Assembly (NCBI GenBank): GCA_964466455.1
Contig: CAYXNL010000016.1
Location: forward strand, 1 to 43,597
Reading direction: 5' to 3'
Length of the DNA: 43,597 nucleotides
From: S010-25 sp964466455
GTDB lineage: Bacteria; Pseudomonadota; Gammaproteobacteria; SZUA-229
Each line of letters begins with the position of its first letter. Positions within the stretch are counted from its first letter, which is position 1. Both the position numbers and the translations under genes were made by a program. The notes below the pieces were generated by a model. That model had not been told where the DNA came from, ran no database searches, and saw nothing but the letters and a program-made list of their open reading frames with translations. Of the stretch, positions 1-7,836 are shown in pieces.

Positions 1-32
1 TTATGGCTTCCTGGCAGTAAATAAACCGTAGG

Positions 33-63
33 TTGATACGCCCTTAAGGTTAATATATACAAT
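33..63 (+). promoter_or_regulatory. Candidate sigma-70 promoter of the rpsP operon
   Basis: A TTGATA -35 hexamer (33-38) is followed after 17 bp by TATACA (56-61), or after 19 bp by TACAAT (58-63). It lies 110-140 bp upstream of rpsP. The leader that would be transcribed contains a short hairpin around 124-148 (arms AGCTACC and GGTAGTT). No gene is recognisable in positions 1-174. This is a motif match only. Confidence 0.35.
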
Positions 64-174
64 TTAAAGCTAATTCGGGCTTCCATCCGACATAATAATA
101 ACGTAAAATTCGCGGTTTCCTGTAGCTACCTGCTTTGGCGGTAGTTGCGCGTATTTAATTTTTTGAGAGTAACT

Positions 175-438
175 ATGGTAACCATACGTTTATCCAGAGG
201 CGGTTCGAAGAAGAATCCGTTTTATCATGTTGATGTGAAAGATTCGCGAACATCTCGAGATGGTCGTTATATTGAGCGTATCGGCTTCTTTAATCCGGGA
301 GCGCGTGGCAATGAGGAACGTCTGCGAATAGATATGGAACGTGTTTCATATTGGAAATCAGTCGGTGCAAATACATCTGATCGCGTTGCTGTGCTGGTTA
401 GCGATGCTTCGGTTGTAGCAAAAGAGGCTGCCGCCTGA
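175..438 (+). CDS. rpsP: 30S ribosomal protein S16
   Basis: Ribosomal protein S16, a small-subunit protein that binds 16S rRNA during early assembly. The product of 87 residues begins MVTIRLSRGGSKKNPFYHV, the diagnostic S16 N-terminus, and continues with the DSRTSRDGRYIERIGFFNP stretch. An in-frame upstream ATG at 145 would add ten residues, but the ATG at 175 is preceded by GAGAG (165-169) at ideal spacing and gives the family start. It is the first gene of the rpsP-rimM-trmD-rplS operon, which is the conserved order in many bacteria. A 141-bp spacer follows before rimM, with no other ORF in it. Confidence 0.97.
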   Translation: MVTIRLSRGGSKKNPFYHVDVKDSRTSRDGRYIERIGFFNPGARGNEERLRIDMERVSYWKSVGANTSDRVAVLVSDASVVAKEAAA

Positions 439-579
439 TCTGGATTTACCCGCATCAGCGCTATTATGTAAGTGGTATCAATAGCGTAACGCCATCGCCT
501 GTATACCATCATTATTGTATTATTTGTGAAACAGGATATACGATTAGTTAGAGGAAAATAATCGTACGGGTATTTTCAA

Positions 580-1206
580 ATGCAGTCACATCCTTTACAG
601 CATACGGCAGGTATTTCATCGGCTGACAGAAAATCTGTCGACGATATAGCCGATAACATGGTTATTCTGGGTCGGGTGTCGGGTGTTTACGGTGTAAAAG
701 GCTGGTTGAAGATTTATTCCTATACCGAGCCGAGGGAAGCAATTATTACCTATGCGCCCTGGTATATTCGACCACCGCATAAGCGAACTGGCTGGGAGCC
801 AGTTCCCCTGTTACAGGGGAAACGTCATACAAAAACGGTGATTGTGCAGCTTGATGGTTGTGATGACCGCAATGTGGCGCAGTTGTACACCGGTTATGAA
901 ATTGCTGTTACCCCGTCACAATTGCAACCACTGGATGGGGTAAATGAATTCTACTGGCGTGATCTGATTGGTTTATCGGTGGTAAATCTACAGGGTATTA
1001 CGTTAGGAAAGGTAGAAGGCTTGATAGAAACCGGCGCTAATGATGTACTGGTTGTTAGCGCGGGTGATAAAAAACAGGGAACACTACAGGAATATCTTAT
1101 CCCCTGGACATTTGAATATACGATTATCTCGGTGGATCTGGCGCAGTCCCTGATAGAAGTGGACTGGCAGGAAAGCTGGTGTGACCAGGAGCCTGTCCGA
1201 GAATAG
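580..1206 (+). CDS. rimM: Ribosome maturation factor RimM
   Basis: RimM assists maturation of the 30S head and binds S19. The RimM N-domain is seen from residue 27 (MVILGRVSGVYGVKGWLKI). The PRC-barrel part begins near YWRDLIGLSVVNLQG and carries the TGANDVLVV motif. At 208 residues it is longer than the roughly 180 usual for the family. About 26 residues precede the conserved start, and an alternative ATG lies at 658; neither start has a strong Shine-Dalgarno, so the N-terminus is uncertain. The C-terminus is odd: after the normal ending IEVDWQESWC, the last seven residues (DQEPVRE) and the stop codon are encoded by the left arm of a palindromic repeat (1185-1279). Confidence 0.93.
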   Translation: MQSHPLQHTAGISSADRKSVDDIADNMVILGRVSGVYGVKGWLKIYSYTEPREAIITYAPWYIRPPHKRTGWEPVPLLQGKRHTKTVIVQLDGCDDRNVAQLYTGYEIAVTPSQLQPLDGVNEFYWRDLIGLSVVNLQGITLGKVEGLIETGANDVLVVSAGDKKQGTLQEYLIPWTFEYTIISVDLAQSLIEVDWQESWCDQEPVRE

Positions 1207-1279
1207 AGGCCGTAGCGAGGACAAGCGGGCCAAATCCGCCTGGCCGCAGTAGGTCATCTATTCTCGGGCAGGCTCCTGG
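1185..1279. repeat. 95-bp palindromic (REP/MITE-like) element overlapping the rimM 3' end
   Basis: Two 23-bp arms, 1185-1207 (begins CCAGGAGCCTGTCCGAGAAT) and 1257-1279, are reverse complements except at one position, which would be a G-U pair in RNA. The 49-bp centre has a nested stem (GCGGGCCA near 1226 against TGGCCGC near 1240) and is more GC-rich than its surroundings. There is no coding capacity and no obvious target-site duplication. The form fits a non-autonomous palindromic repeat or MITE. The transcript would fold into a long hairpin between rimM and trmD. No second copy was seen in this window. Confidence 0.8.
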
Positions 1280-1346
1280 ATGCTTGCCGGTAACCGGATG
1301 TGCGCTGATTATGTGCAATGAGAAATATATACAACAGGTAAGTTAA

Positions 1347-2144
1347 GTGAAAGTTTTTGTCATCACGCTATTTCCTGAAATGATTGAACAGAATTGCCAG
1401 TATGGGGTTCTGGGGCGGGCAATAAAACAGGGTTTGTTATCGGTACAGTGCGTAAACCCGCGTGATTTTACTACCGATCGACATCGTACAGTTGATGACC
1501 GGCCATACGGTGGCGGCCCCGGTATGTTAATGAAGTGGCAGCCACTGGCCGATGCGATTGGAGCGGCGAAGCAGCAGGCATCCGCTTCGGCAAAAGTAGT
1601 GTGCATGAGCCCGCAGGGTAAAGTATTAAACCAGCAAATGGTAATACAGCAATCGGCTAAAACAGACAATGGCCGGGATTTAATTATTATTGCCGGTCGT
1701 TATGAAGGTATTGATGAACGTCTGATTGAGTCCCTTGTTGACGAGGAATGGTCCATTGGTGATTATGTACTCAGTGGCGGGGAACTGGCAGCAATGGTGG
1801 TAATCGACGCCATGAGTCGTTTATGTCCCGGTGTATTGGGCGATGAACAGTCAGCACAGCAGGATTCCTTTATGCAGGGCTTGCTGGATTGTCCGCACTA
1901 TACCCGACCAGAAGAAGTAAATGGTATGAGTGTGCCGAAAGTTTTGCTCAGTGGTGATCATTATGCAATTGCCCAGTGGCGGTTGCAGCAGGCACTGGGG
2001 CGAACCTGGCAACGTCGGCCTGAATTGATTGAGGCGCTAAAAAATACGATTACAGAAAAAACGACCACAACGGATATTGTCTGGGATGAAAACACGCAAC
2101 AGTTACTGACAGAGTATATTCGGTTGCAGAGGCAGAAAGATTAG
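1347..2144 (+). CDS. trmD: tRNA (guanine-N1-)-methyltransferase
   Basis: TrmD methylates G37 of tRNAs reading CNN codons, preventing +1 frameshifting, with S-adenosylmethionine held in a SPOUT trefoil knot. Seen here: N-terminal VFVITLFPEMI, the DDRPYGGGPGM loop, GRYEGIDERL, and the knot sequence IGDYVLSGGELAAMVVIDA. The length of 265 residues is near the family norm (about 250). The start is GTG at 1347 with AGGTA (1336-1340) six bases upstream. It sits between the rimM-associated hairpin and rplS, so its translation follows a large RNA structure. The C-terminus is extended by a few residues relative to short family members. Confidence 0.97.
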   Translation: MKVFVITLFPEMIEQNCQYGVLGRAIKQGLLSVQCVNPRDFTTDRHRTVDDRPYGGGPGMLMKWQPLADAIGAAKQQASASAKVVCMSPQGKVLNQQMVIQQSAKTDNGRDLIIIAGRYEGIDERLIESLVDEEWSIGDYVLSGGELAAMVVIDAMSRLCPGVLGDEQSAQQDSFMQGLLDCPHYTRPEEVNGMSVPKVLLSGDHYAIAQWRLQQALGRTWQRRPELIEALKNTITEKTTTTDIVWDENTQQLLTEYIRLQRQKD

Positions 2145-2204
2145 TCTTTAATTTAACAAGATTCAATTTAACAAGATAATGAGCACGAAAGTGGAGTAGA
2201 GAAC

Positions 2205-2552
2205 ATGAGTAACATTATTCAACAGCTTGAAGCAGAACAGATGACACGTGAAATACCTGAGTTTCATCCAGGTGATACGATAGTGGTTCAGGTGAGGGTA
2301 AAGGAAGGCGAACGTGAGCGCCTGCAGGCATTTGAAGGGGTTGTTATTGCCAAACGTAATCGCGGGCTGAATTCCGCTTTTACTGTGCGTAAAATTTCAC
2401 ATGGTGAAGGGGTTGAGCGTGTATTCCAGACATATAGTCATGTCATTGGCGATATTCAGGTAAAACGCCGCGGCAAAGTTCGTCGAGCCAAGCTGTACTA
2501 TCTTCGTGGTCGTACCGGTAAAGCTGCACGTATTACTGAAAAACTTAAATAA
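2205..2552 (+). CDS. rplS: 50S ribosomal protein L19
   Basis: Ribosomal protein L19, located at the 30S-50S interface. The 115-residue product has the full family pattern: FHPGDTIVVQVRVKEGERERLQAFEGVVIAKRNRGLNSAFTVRKI as the core and the ending LYYLRGRTGKAARI. The ATG at 2205 is preceded by a GTGGAG-type ribosome binding site. It is the last gene of the rpsP operon and is followed within 80 bp by an intrinsic terminator. Confidence 0.98.
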   Translation: MSNIIQQLEAEQMTREIPEFHPGDTIVVQVRVKEGERERLQAFEGVVIAKRNRGLNSAFTVRKISHGEGVERVFQTYSHVIGDIQVKRRGKVRRAKLYYLRGRTGKAARITEKLK

Positions 2553-2556
2553 ACGG

Positions 2557-2590
2557 GTATTTTTCCTTTGAAAAAAATAAGGAAAAATAC
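2557..2590 (+). other. AT-rich 12-bp hairpin just after rplS
   Basis: The arms GTATTTTTCCTT (2557-2568) and AAGGAAAAATAC (2579-2590) are perfectly complementary around a 10-nt A-rich loop. No U-run follows, so it is more likely a 3'-end stabilising structure than a terminator; the true terminator lies 40 bp further on. Confidence 0.5.
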
Positions 2591-2629
2591 GGTTGTATTG
2601 CAATAGCCGGTCTTATGGCTGAATAAGAT

Positions 2630-2659
2630 AAAAAGAGTGGCCTGTGTCGCTCTTTTTTT
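2630..2659 (+). terminator. Rho-independent terminator of the rpsP-rimM-trmD-rplS operon
   Basis: A stem formed by AAAAAGAGTG (2630-2639) and CGCTCTTTTT (from 2649), with one G-U pair, is followed directly by a run of T. It separates the ribosomal operon from the exported-protein gene at 2701. Confidence 0.8.
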
Positions 2660-2700
2660 ATTCCGCTAAATCGTTAACGGGGCAGTAGTGGAATAATATA

Positions 2701-4791
2701 GTGAAAATTATATTGAGTGTAAGAGAGCCGTTTTTTATTCTCTGTCTGCTGTTAGCGTCGTTATCAGCCCGTGCAGGGTCGCCCGATACCAGCGCTCCCC
2801 CCGTGGCTGGCGTATCGGTGGCAGATCATTCGGTTAAAAATCGGGCGAAAAAACCGGCCGCAAAACCGCTGATAAAGCCTGTTACTAAGACCGCTAATAA
2901 ACAAAATGCCAGTAAAATGGCTGTTGAAAAAAACGCTAAGGTAAAGCAGCCGTTACAGAAAACAGCAAAGACAGCCATTGTTTTTCAGTCATTATCACAG
3001 TTGAATGGGCTGATTCATGCGGGTTTGCCATCGCTGGCTCTTAGCTTGCTTGACGTAGAGCAGAAGAAGCGTCCAGCCTTTACCGCCAGCTGGTACGCTT
3101 TTGAATATAAACGCATAGTCATCTATGCAGCAAAACATGACTGGCCAACTCTGGTCAAACGTGTCAGCTGGCTCCTGACAACGGCTGTTCCGGGGGAACA
3201 GATCACGAAAAAAATTCGCCTCTGGTTTGAAACGCAGCAGATCATTGCACGGTTACACTCCGGCCAGGCAGAAAAAGCATTGCAGCAGCTTCGTGTGCTT
3301 ATCTGGACACAGGATACAGCGCATATTGACAAAACCCTGCCAGCATTCTGGCGGCGGTTGATTATTCGTGCGTATGTGACGCTAAAGATGGATGAAGACG
3401 CACAGAAGGCACTGGTAAAATATGATCAGGATTTCCCACTGGCAAAAATGGACAGTGACTGGAAGCTGTTGCAGGTACGAATACTATTACGCACACACCG
3501 ACCCGACCAGGCAGAAAAAATTCTGTCATCAATGAACCCGGATAAATTATCCAGCGAGATACAGGCGCTATGGTTACTGGCAAAATTACAGTCGGCAGTA
3601 CAGGTTTCGAATCGTACGGTCGGTATAAATAAGATACAGGCCATCAGGCGTATAGTTAATAAAAAGCTTAATGCCAGGAAGCTAACGCCTGCTGCCCGAT
3701 GGGGCTATTCTTATGTCGACTTTCAGGCAGCGAAGATTTTAAAAGATAGCGATGCTCAGATCAGTAGCCTTGAAAAGGCTTTATCGCAGGGGATTGACTA
3801 CCCGGTGCTGGGTAAAAATTATACCCTGTCTGCGGATGAATTATGGCACCTGTACGAAAACAGGGGGTTGCAAATTGCCAATGCACATAACCTGCTTATT
3901 GGTGATGATTCCAGTTGGCTCGCATTAATTAAAACCATACGGCCAAAGTCGGCGCGTGACGCGCTTTACCTGAATGTGGCACTGGCACAGAATAGCCGGA
4001 GTCAAATGGTCAGGCAGCAAAGCAATGCTGCGATAGTAAATCAGTTAAAACAGCGTAAAAATGGTGCAGAGTTAATTAACCAGCTTTATCTGCACAGTCA
4101 GAAAATTCACGACTATAAGGTATTACCTGCTTCCGTTCGTTATCTACTGATTGATTATGCTCTGGATAAAGGAAATATTGCAAAAGCAGCATTAGTCATG
4201 AATGGTTTAACGGAGCCACCACAGGGAGAAGATGTATTCAACTGGCGTATGCGCAAGGCAAGAATTTTGGTCTTACAGGGTGAATATGCTAAAAGTGTTA
4301 GTTTATTAAAACAGACCATGGCAGCATTAAGTGGAATAAAGGAAAACATGCTGGATCATTATCTTCAGGTTGTATTCGATTTCCAGACCGTACAACAAAA
4401 TCGTAAGGCACTGGTATTATTCAACCTGATTAAACCGCAATGGTTAACCGATAAATCAAAACGTGAAATTTTCTTCTGGAAAGCCGAGTCATTTAGTGCA
4501 CTGAAAAATTATCAGCAGGCGGCATTATATTATCTGAAATCCGCGAACATCCCGCAGGGGCAGGAAAATGATTTCTGGGCACAGGCCGCCCGCTTTAAAG
4601 CAGGTGGCGCACTGGTTAAAGCTGGAATTTATGCTGATGCTGAGAAAGTGTACGCAGACCTGCTGGCTATTACAGTGAGTGACTCAAGAAAATTATTAAT
4701 CAGACAACATATCCAGCGCATTCGCCTGCTACGCAGCGCGAGAAAGCATCGTAGCATTGATAAAATAAACCACAGCGTGAAAGAACCATAA
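2701..4791 (+). CDS. Exported helical-repeat (TPR-like) protein of unknown function
   Basis: I do not recognise a named family. The 696-residue product has a Sec-type signal peptide (about residues 1-26: a hydrophobic ILCLLLASLS core ending SARAG). A Lys/Ala/Pro-rich low-complexity linker follows (about 45-95), and the remainder is a long run of amphipathic helices with the Leu/Ala/Tyr spacing of tetratricopeptide-like repeats. One repeat-like stretch is FWKAESFSALKNYQQAALYY near the C-terminus. No catalytic motif is visible. The likely location is the periplasm, with the basic linker perhaps crossing or contacting the wall; that is inference. The start is GTG at 2701 with a weak ribosome binding site, so the exact start is uncertain. 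An alkyltransferase gene follows after 31 bp and may be co-transcribed. Confidence 0.75.
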   Translation: MKIILSVREPFFILCLLLASLSARAGSPDTSAPPVAGVSVADHSVKNRAKKPAAKPLIKPVTKTANKQNASKMAVEKNAKVKQPLQKTAKTAIVFQSLSQLNGLIHAGLPSLALSLLDVEQKKRPAFTASWYAFEYKRIVIYAAKHDWPTLVKRVSWLLTTAVPGEQITKKIRLWFETQQIIARLHSGQAEKALQQLRVLIWTQDTAHIDKTLPAFWRRLIIRAYVTLKMDEDAQKALVKYDQDFPLAKMDSDWKLLQVRILLRTHRPDQAEKILSSMNPDKLSSEIQALWLLAKLQSAVQVSNRTVGINKIQAIRRIVNKKLNARKLTPAARWGYSYVDFQAAKILKDSDAQISSLEKALSQGIDYPVLGKNYTLSADELWHLYENRGLQIANAHNLLIGDDSSWLALIKTIRPKSARDALYLNVALAQNSRSQMVRQQSNAAIVNQLKQRKNGAELINQLYLHSQKIHDYKVLPASVRYLLIDYALDKGNIAKAALVMNGLTEPPQGEDVFNWRMRKARILVLQGEYAKSVSLLKQTMAALSGIKENMLDHYLQVVFDFQTVQQNRKALVLFNLIKPQWLTDKSKREIFFWKAESFSALKNYQQAALYYLKSANIPQGQENDFWAQAARFKAGGALVKAGIYADAEKVYADLLAITVSDSRKLLIRQHIQRIRLLRSARKHRSIDKINHSVKEP

Positions 4792-4822
4792 TGTAGATAA
4801 AAAGGCGCGAGGTATAAAGTTA

Positions 4823-5317
4823 ATGACCTGTTCTGATAATAAAAAGCGGTATGATGCGATACTCAATACGCCTTTTGCCATGCTGGGTCTGTGTTTTGAA
4901 AGTGACAGACTGACGACAGTGGATTATCTTGATGATATGGCGGAGAAAAAATCATCGAATCCTATTATTATTCGGCTTTGTGAGCAGATTCAGCAGTATT
5001 GTAAAATCGGACCGGCATTTCATGGCTTTTGCGTAGAAACCAGTATTAGCGGTACCGTATTCCAGCGGCGGGTATTACAGGAGATAGCCCGAATACCTTT
5101 TGGCAGGGTACTAAAATATGGTGAAATTGCGCACAAACTTAATACCTCTCCCCGTGCGGTTGGTAATGCCTGTCGGCGTAATCCGGTGCCGCTAATTATT
5201 CCCTGTCATCGTGTTGTTGCCGCAAATGGCATAGGTGGTTATGACGGGGTGTTGAGCGGACCGCGACTGGCAATAAAAAGACAGTTATTAAGGCATGAAG
5301 GTATCATTCTGGACTGA
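4823..5317 (+). CDS. ogt: Methylated-DNA--[protein]-cysteine S-methyltransferase (Ogt/MGMT type)
   Basis: Suicide repair enzyme that moves an alkyl group from O6-alkylguanine or O4-alkylthymine in DNA to its own cysteine. The catalytic IPCHRV motif is present with Cys128, preceded by the helix-turn-helix region GRVLKYGEIAHKLNTSPRAVGNACRRNP and followed by GGYDG. At 164 residues it matches the Ogt/MGMT size, without the Ada regulatory domain. The N-terminal domain is diverged, with the conserved C-terminal half beginning near residue 73. A purine-rich GCGAGGT lies upstream of the ATG. It sits between the exported repeat protein and htpG; no functional link to either is implied. Confidence 0.92.
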   Translation: MTCSDNKKRYDAILNTPFAMLGLCFESDRLTTVDYLDDMAEKKSSNPIIIRLCEQIQQYCKIGPAFHGFCVETSISGTVFQRRVLQEIARIPFGRVLKYGEIAHKLNTSPRAVGNACRRNPVPLIIPCHRVVAANGIGGYDGVLSGPRLAIKRQLLRHEGIILD

Positions 5318-5363
5318 CCTGGTTGCCAGTTTTCATAATTAGGCTATTGAGGCATCCCTCAGG

Positions 5364-5391
5364 CTTGTAAATTTATAATTAATCCCTATAT
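5364..5391 (+). promoter_or_regulatory. Candidate sigma-32 heat-shock promoter of htpG
   Basis: CTTGTA (5364-5369), 14 bp, then CCCTATAT (5384-5391) resembles the sigma-32 consensus CTTGAA and CCCCATnT. It lies 40 bp upstream of the htpG start, and htpG is a classic heat-shock gene. Motif match only. Confidence 0.5.
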
Positions 5392-5431
5392 TGGGCATAA
5401 TCGTTTTAGTAAATTAATCTGGAGTACGTTA

Positions 5432-7330
5432 ATGAACGTAGAAGCAACAAAAGAAACCCTGGAATTTCAGACAGAGGCTCGTCAGATACTGCATCTGATG
5501 ACACATTCACTGTATTCAAATAAAGAAATCTTTGTCCGTGAACTTATTTCCAATGCATCGGATGCCTGCGATAAATTACGTTTTCAGGCATTGGAAGACG
5601 ATGCCTTATATGAAGGTGATGGCGAATTAAAAATCACCGTAGAGTTCGATGAAGATAAGAAAACCGTTACCATCAGCGATAATGGTGTCGGTATGATACG
5701 TGACGAAGTCGTCGAAAATATTGGCACCATTGCCAGTTCTGGAACACGAAAGTTTCTTGATGCCATGACTGGCGATCAGGCAAAAGATGCACAGATGATC
5801 GGTCAGTTCGGGGTAGGATTTTACTCCTCCTTCATTGTTGCCGATAAAGTGACACTGGAAACGAGGAAAGCCGGCACCGCCGCCGATGCAGCAGTTCGCT
5901 GGGAATCGGACGGTGCAGGTAGTTTTACGCTGGAAAATATTGAACGTGAAAATCGTGGCACGACCGTTACTCTGCATCTGAAAGAGGATGAGGGCGAGTT
6001 TGCCAGTGAATACCGACTGAAGAATATTATTAAACAATATTCAGATCATATATCTATCCCGGTAATGATGTATGAAGAGGAAAAGGACGATGACGGAAAA
6101 GTGGTTGAAGGCAGTAAAAAACTAACGCGGGTAAACAGCGCCTCAGCATTATGGGCAAGGGATAAATCGGATATTTCTGAAGAAGAATATAAAGAATTCT
6201 ATAAGCATACAACATTGGATTTCGCTGATCCACTAAGCTGGATACATTCAAAAGTTGAAGGTAATCAAACTTACACATCGCTCCTGTATTTGCCTCGAAA
6301 TCCACCTTTTGATCTGTTTGAACGTGAGCACAAACGTGGCGTTAAGCTGTATGTGAAGCGTATTTTTATTATGGACGATGCAGAACAGCTGATGCCAAAT
6401 TATCTGCGTTTTGTAAAAGGTGTTGTTGACTCCGATGATTTACCGCTGAACGTATCCAGAGAAATTCTGCAAAAAAATAAAGTTATTGATCGTATCCGTG
6501 GCGCTTCAGTGAAGAAAGTACTGGGTATGCTCGAATCACTGGCCAAAAATAAAGCAGAAGACTACGCTGAATTCTGGAAGAACTTCGGTCAGGTAATGAA
6601 AGAAGGGCCGGTTGAAGATACAGGCAATCGTGAACGTATTGCCAAATTATTACGTTTTGCCAGTACGCATAATGATAATGACGAACAGAATGTTTCCTTT
6701 GATGATTACATCGGTCGGATGCAGGAAGGTCAGGATAAGATTTACTATATTGTTGCAGATAACTACCTTGCTGCTAAAAATAGCCCGCATCTGGAAATAT
6801 TTAGACAGAAGGGTCTCGAAGTATTACTGTTAAGTGACCGTATTGATGAATGGCTGGTAACGCATCTGACAGAAGTGGAAGACAAAAAATTACAGTCAGT
6901 TGCGCGGGGTGATCTGGATCTTGGCGAGGAAGATAAAAAGGAAAGAGAAGCCGAAAAGGAAAAATTCGAGAAAGACTATGCATCGGTTATTGAACATGCG
7001 AAAAAAATACTGGGAGATAAAATCAAGGATATTACCGTATCCCAGCGGCTGACCGACTCACCATCGTGTCTGGTACTGAATGAACACGAGATGAGCGCGC
7101 AGATGCAGCAGATTATGCAGGCGGCAGGACAATATGTACCCAAACCACAGCCTGTTCTCGAATTAAACCCGGAACATGAACTCATTCATGCCTTAAAAGA
7201 TATCACCGATGATGAACGCTTTGAAGACTGGGTGAACCTGTTATACGAACAGGCACAGATTGCCGCTGGTGACACGCTTGACGATGCCGCTGCATTTGTT
7301 AAACGGGTTAATAAATTACTGGTAAAATAA
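5432..7330 (+). CDS. htpG: Molecular chaperone HtpG (Hsp90)
   Basis: Cytosolic Hsp90 homologue, an ATP-driven dimeric chaperone. The N-terminal GHKL ATPase motifs are intact: ELISNASDACDKLRF, the DNGVGM loop and GQFGVGFYSSF. The middle domain includes LPLNVSREILQKN, and the C-terminal dimerisation domain follows. The length of 632 residues is close to E. coli HtpG (624). The start at 5432 has GGAG about ten bases upstream. The gene is monocistronic, with a sigma-32-like promoter before it. Its last 41 bp reappear after the N gap at 7345-7444 because of a contig overlap; the gene itself is complete before the gap. Confidence 0.98.
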   Translation: MNVEATKETLEFQTEARQILHLMTHSLYSNKEIFVRELISNASDACDKLRFQALEDDALYEGDGELKITVEFDEDKKTVTISDNGVGMIRDEVVENIGTIASSGTRKFLDAMTGDQAKDAQMIGQFGVGFYSSFIVADKVTLETRKAGTAADAAVRWESDGAGSFTLENIERENRGTTVTLHLKEDEGEFASEYRLKNIIKQYSDHISIPVMMYEEEKDDDGKVVEGSKKLTRVNSASALWARDKSDISEEEYKEFYKHTTLDFADPLSWIHSKVEGNQTYTSLLYLPRNPPFDLFEREHKRGVKLYVKRIFIMDDAEQLMPNYLRFVKGVVDSDDLPLNVSREILQKNKVIDRIRGASVKKVLGMLESLAKNKAEDYAEFWKNFGQVMKEGPVEDTGNRERIAKLLRFASTHNDNDEQNVSFDDYIGRMQEGQDKIYYIVADNYLAAKNSPHLEIFRQKGLEVLLLSDRIDEWLVTHLTEVEDKKLQSVARGDLDLGEEDKKEREAEKEKFEKDYASVIEHAKKILGDKIKDITVSQRLTDSPSCLVLNEHEMSAQMQQIMQAAGQYVPKPQPVLELNPEHELIHALKDITDDERFEDWVNLLYEQAQIAAGDTLDDAAAFVKRVNKLLVK

Positions 7331-7499
7331 GACTGGTAAAATAANNNNNNNNNNNNNNNNNNNNNNNNNNNNNNNNNNNNNNNNNNNNNNNNNNNNNNNN
7401 NNNNNNNNNNNNNNNNNNNNNNNNNNNNNNNNNNNNNNNNNNNNCTGCATTTGTTAAACGGGTTAATAAATTACTGGTAAAATAAGACTGGTAAAATAA
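7290..7499. repeat. 55-bp identical sequence on both sides of an N gap (assembly overlap)
   Basis: Positions 7290-7344 and 7445-7499 are identical over 55 bp and directly abut the 100-N gap. The copy covers the htpG stop codon and 14 bases downstream. This is the pattern of two contigs with a k-mer-length overlap joined by a fixed-size gap, not a biological duplication. Confidence 0.85.
7345..7444. other. Assembly gap of 100 N, probably of zero real length
   Basis: Exactly 100 N. Because the flanks share 55 bp, collapsing 7345-7499 would restore continuous sequence. The 506-bp stretch 7331-7836 holds no gene: it contains this gap, the duplicated overlap, a palindromic repeat (7558-7675), a terminator-like hairpin and an AT-rich inverted repeat (7739-7760). 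Confidence 0.9.
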
Positions 7500-7557
7500 T
7501 AGTAAAAGAGCCGAGACTGGCGATAAATTACTCTGCCGCAAGCGGATGGGGTATTAA

Positions 7558-7675
7558 AAGCCGAAATTGGATTCGCGAAGAACGCAAAGTACGCAAAAAA
7601 AACAAATCCAGGTTAAAATAAATTAACCTGTTTGTTTTCATTTTTGTAATTCGCGTCTTTTGCGTTTTTCGGCTT
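7558..7675. repeat. 118-bp imperfect palindrome rich in ACGCAAA motifs
   Basis: The ends AAGCCGAAA (7558-7566) and TTTCGGCTT (7667-7675) are inverted. Inside, CGCGAAGAACGCAAAG (from 7574) faces CGCGTCTTTTGCG on the other side, and the centre is a perfect stem. The same ACGCAAA/GCGTT vocabulary flanks the GxxExxY remnant between carA and carB (17027-17218). This copy has no ORF and looks like an internally deleted relative. Confidence 0.55.
7609..7638 (+). terminator. Terminator-like hairpin downstream of htpG
   Basis: CAGGTTAA (7609-7616), a 6-nt loop, TTAACCTG (7623-7630), then TTTGTTTT. It is the centre of the larger palindrome and could serve as the htpG terminator. Confidence 0.5.
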
Positions 7676-7738
7676 AAGTTTTTTGATCTTGTTTTAATAC
7701 TCCAAAGGCTTACTGTGGGTAAAAAACTGAAGCGTATC

Positions 7739-7760
7739 TATATTAGATTATTCTAATATA
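7739..7760. promoter_or_regulatory. AT-rich inverted repeat, possible operator of the efflux genes
   Basis: TATATTAG (7739-7746) and CTAATATA (7753-7760) are perfect inverted 8-mers separated by six bases. It lies 77 bp before the efflux adaptor start. The symmetry and spacing are those of a dimeric-repressor site such as a TetR or MarR operator, but no regulator gene is adjacent. Confidence 0.35.
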
Positions 7761-7836
7761 TGATAGTAATACATGATAGAATCCCGCTTTCCTTTTATTA
7801 CACATTGCAGACGTTGTATCTGGCAGGAGAACATGA

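Noticed and set aside
1..120. Possible 3' end of a minus-strand gene at the left edge
   Set aside because: The open frame from the TAA at 3-1 closes within about 65 bp and the peptide is not recognisable.
2557..2590. First hairpin after rplS as the operon terminator
   Set aside because: A perfect stem but no T-run; the hairpin at 2630-2659 has both.
5627..6037. 136-codon minus-strand ORF inside htpG
   Set aside because: Antisense to intact htpG, with no recognisable protein features.
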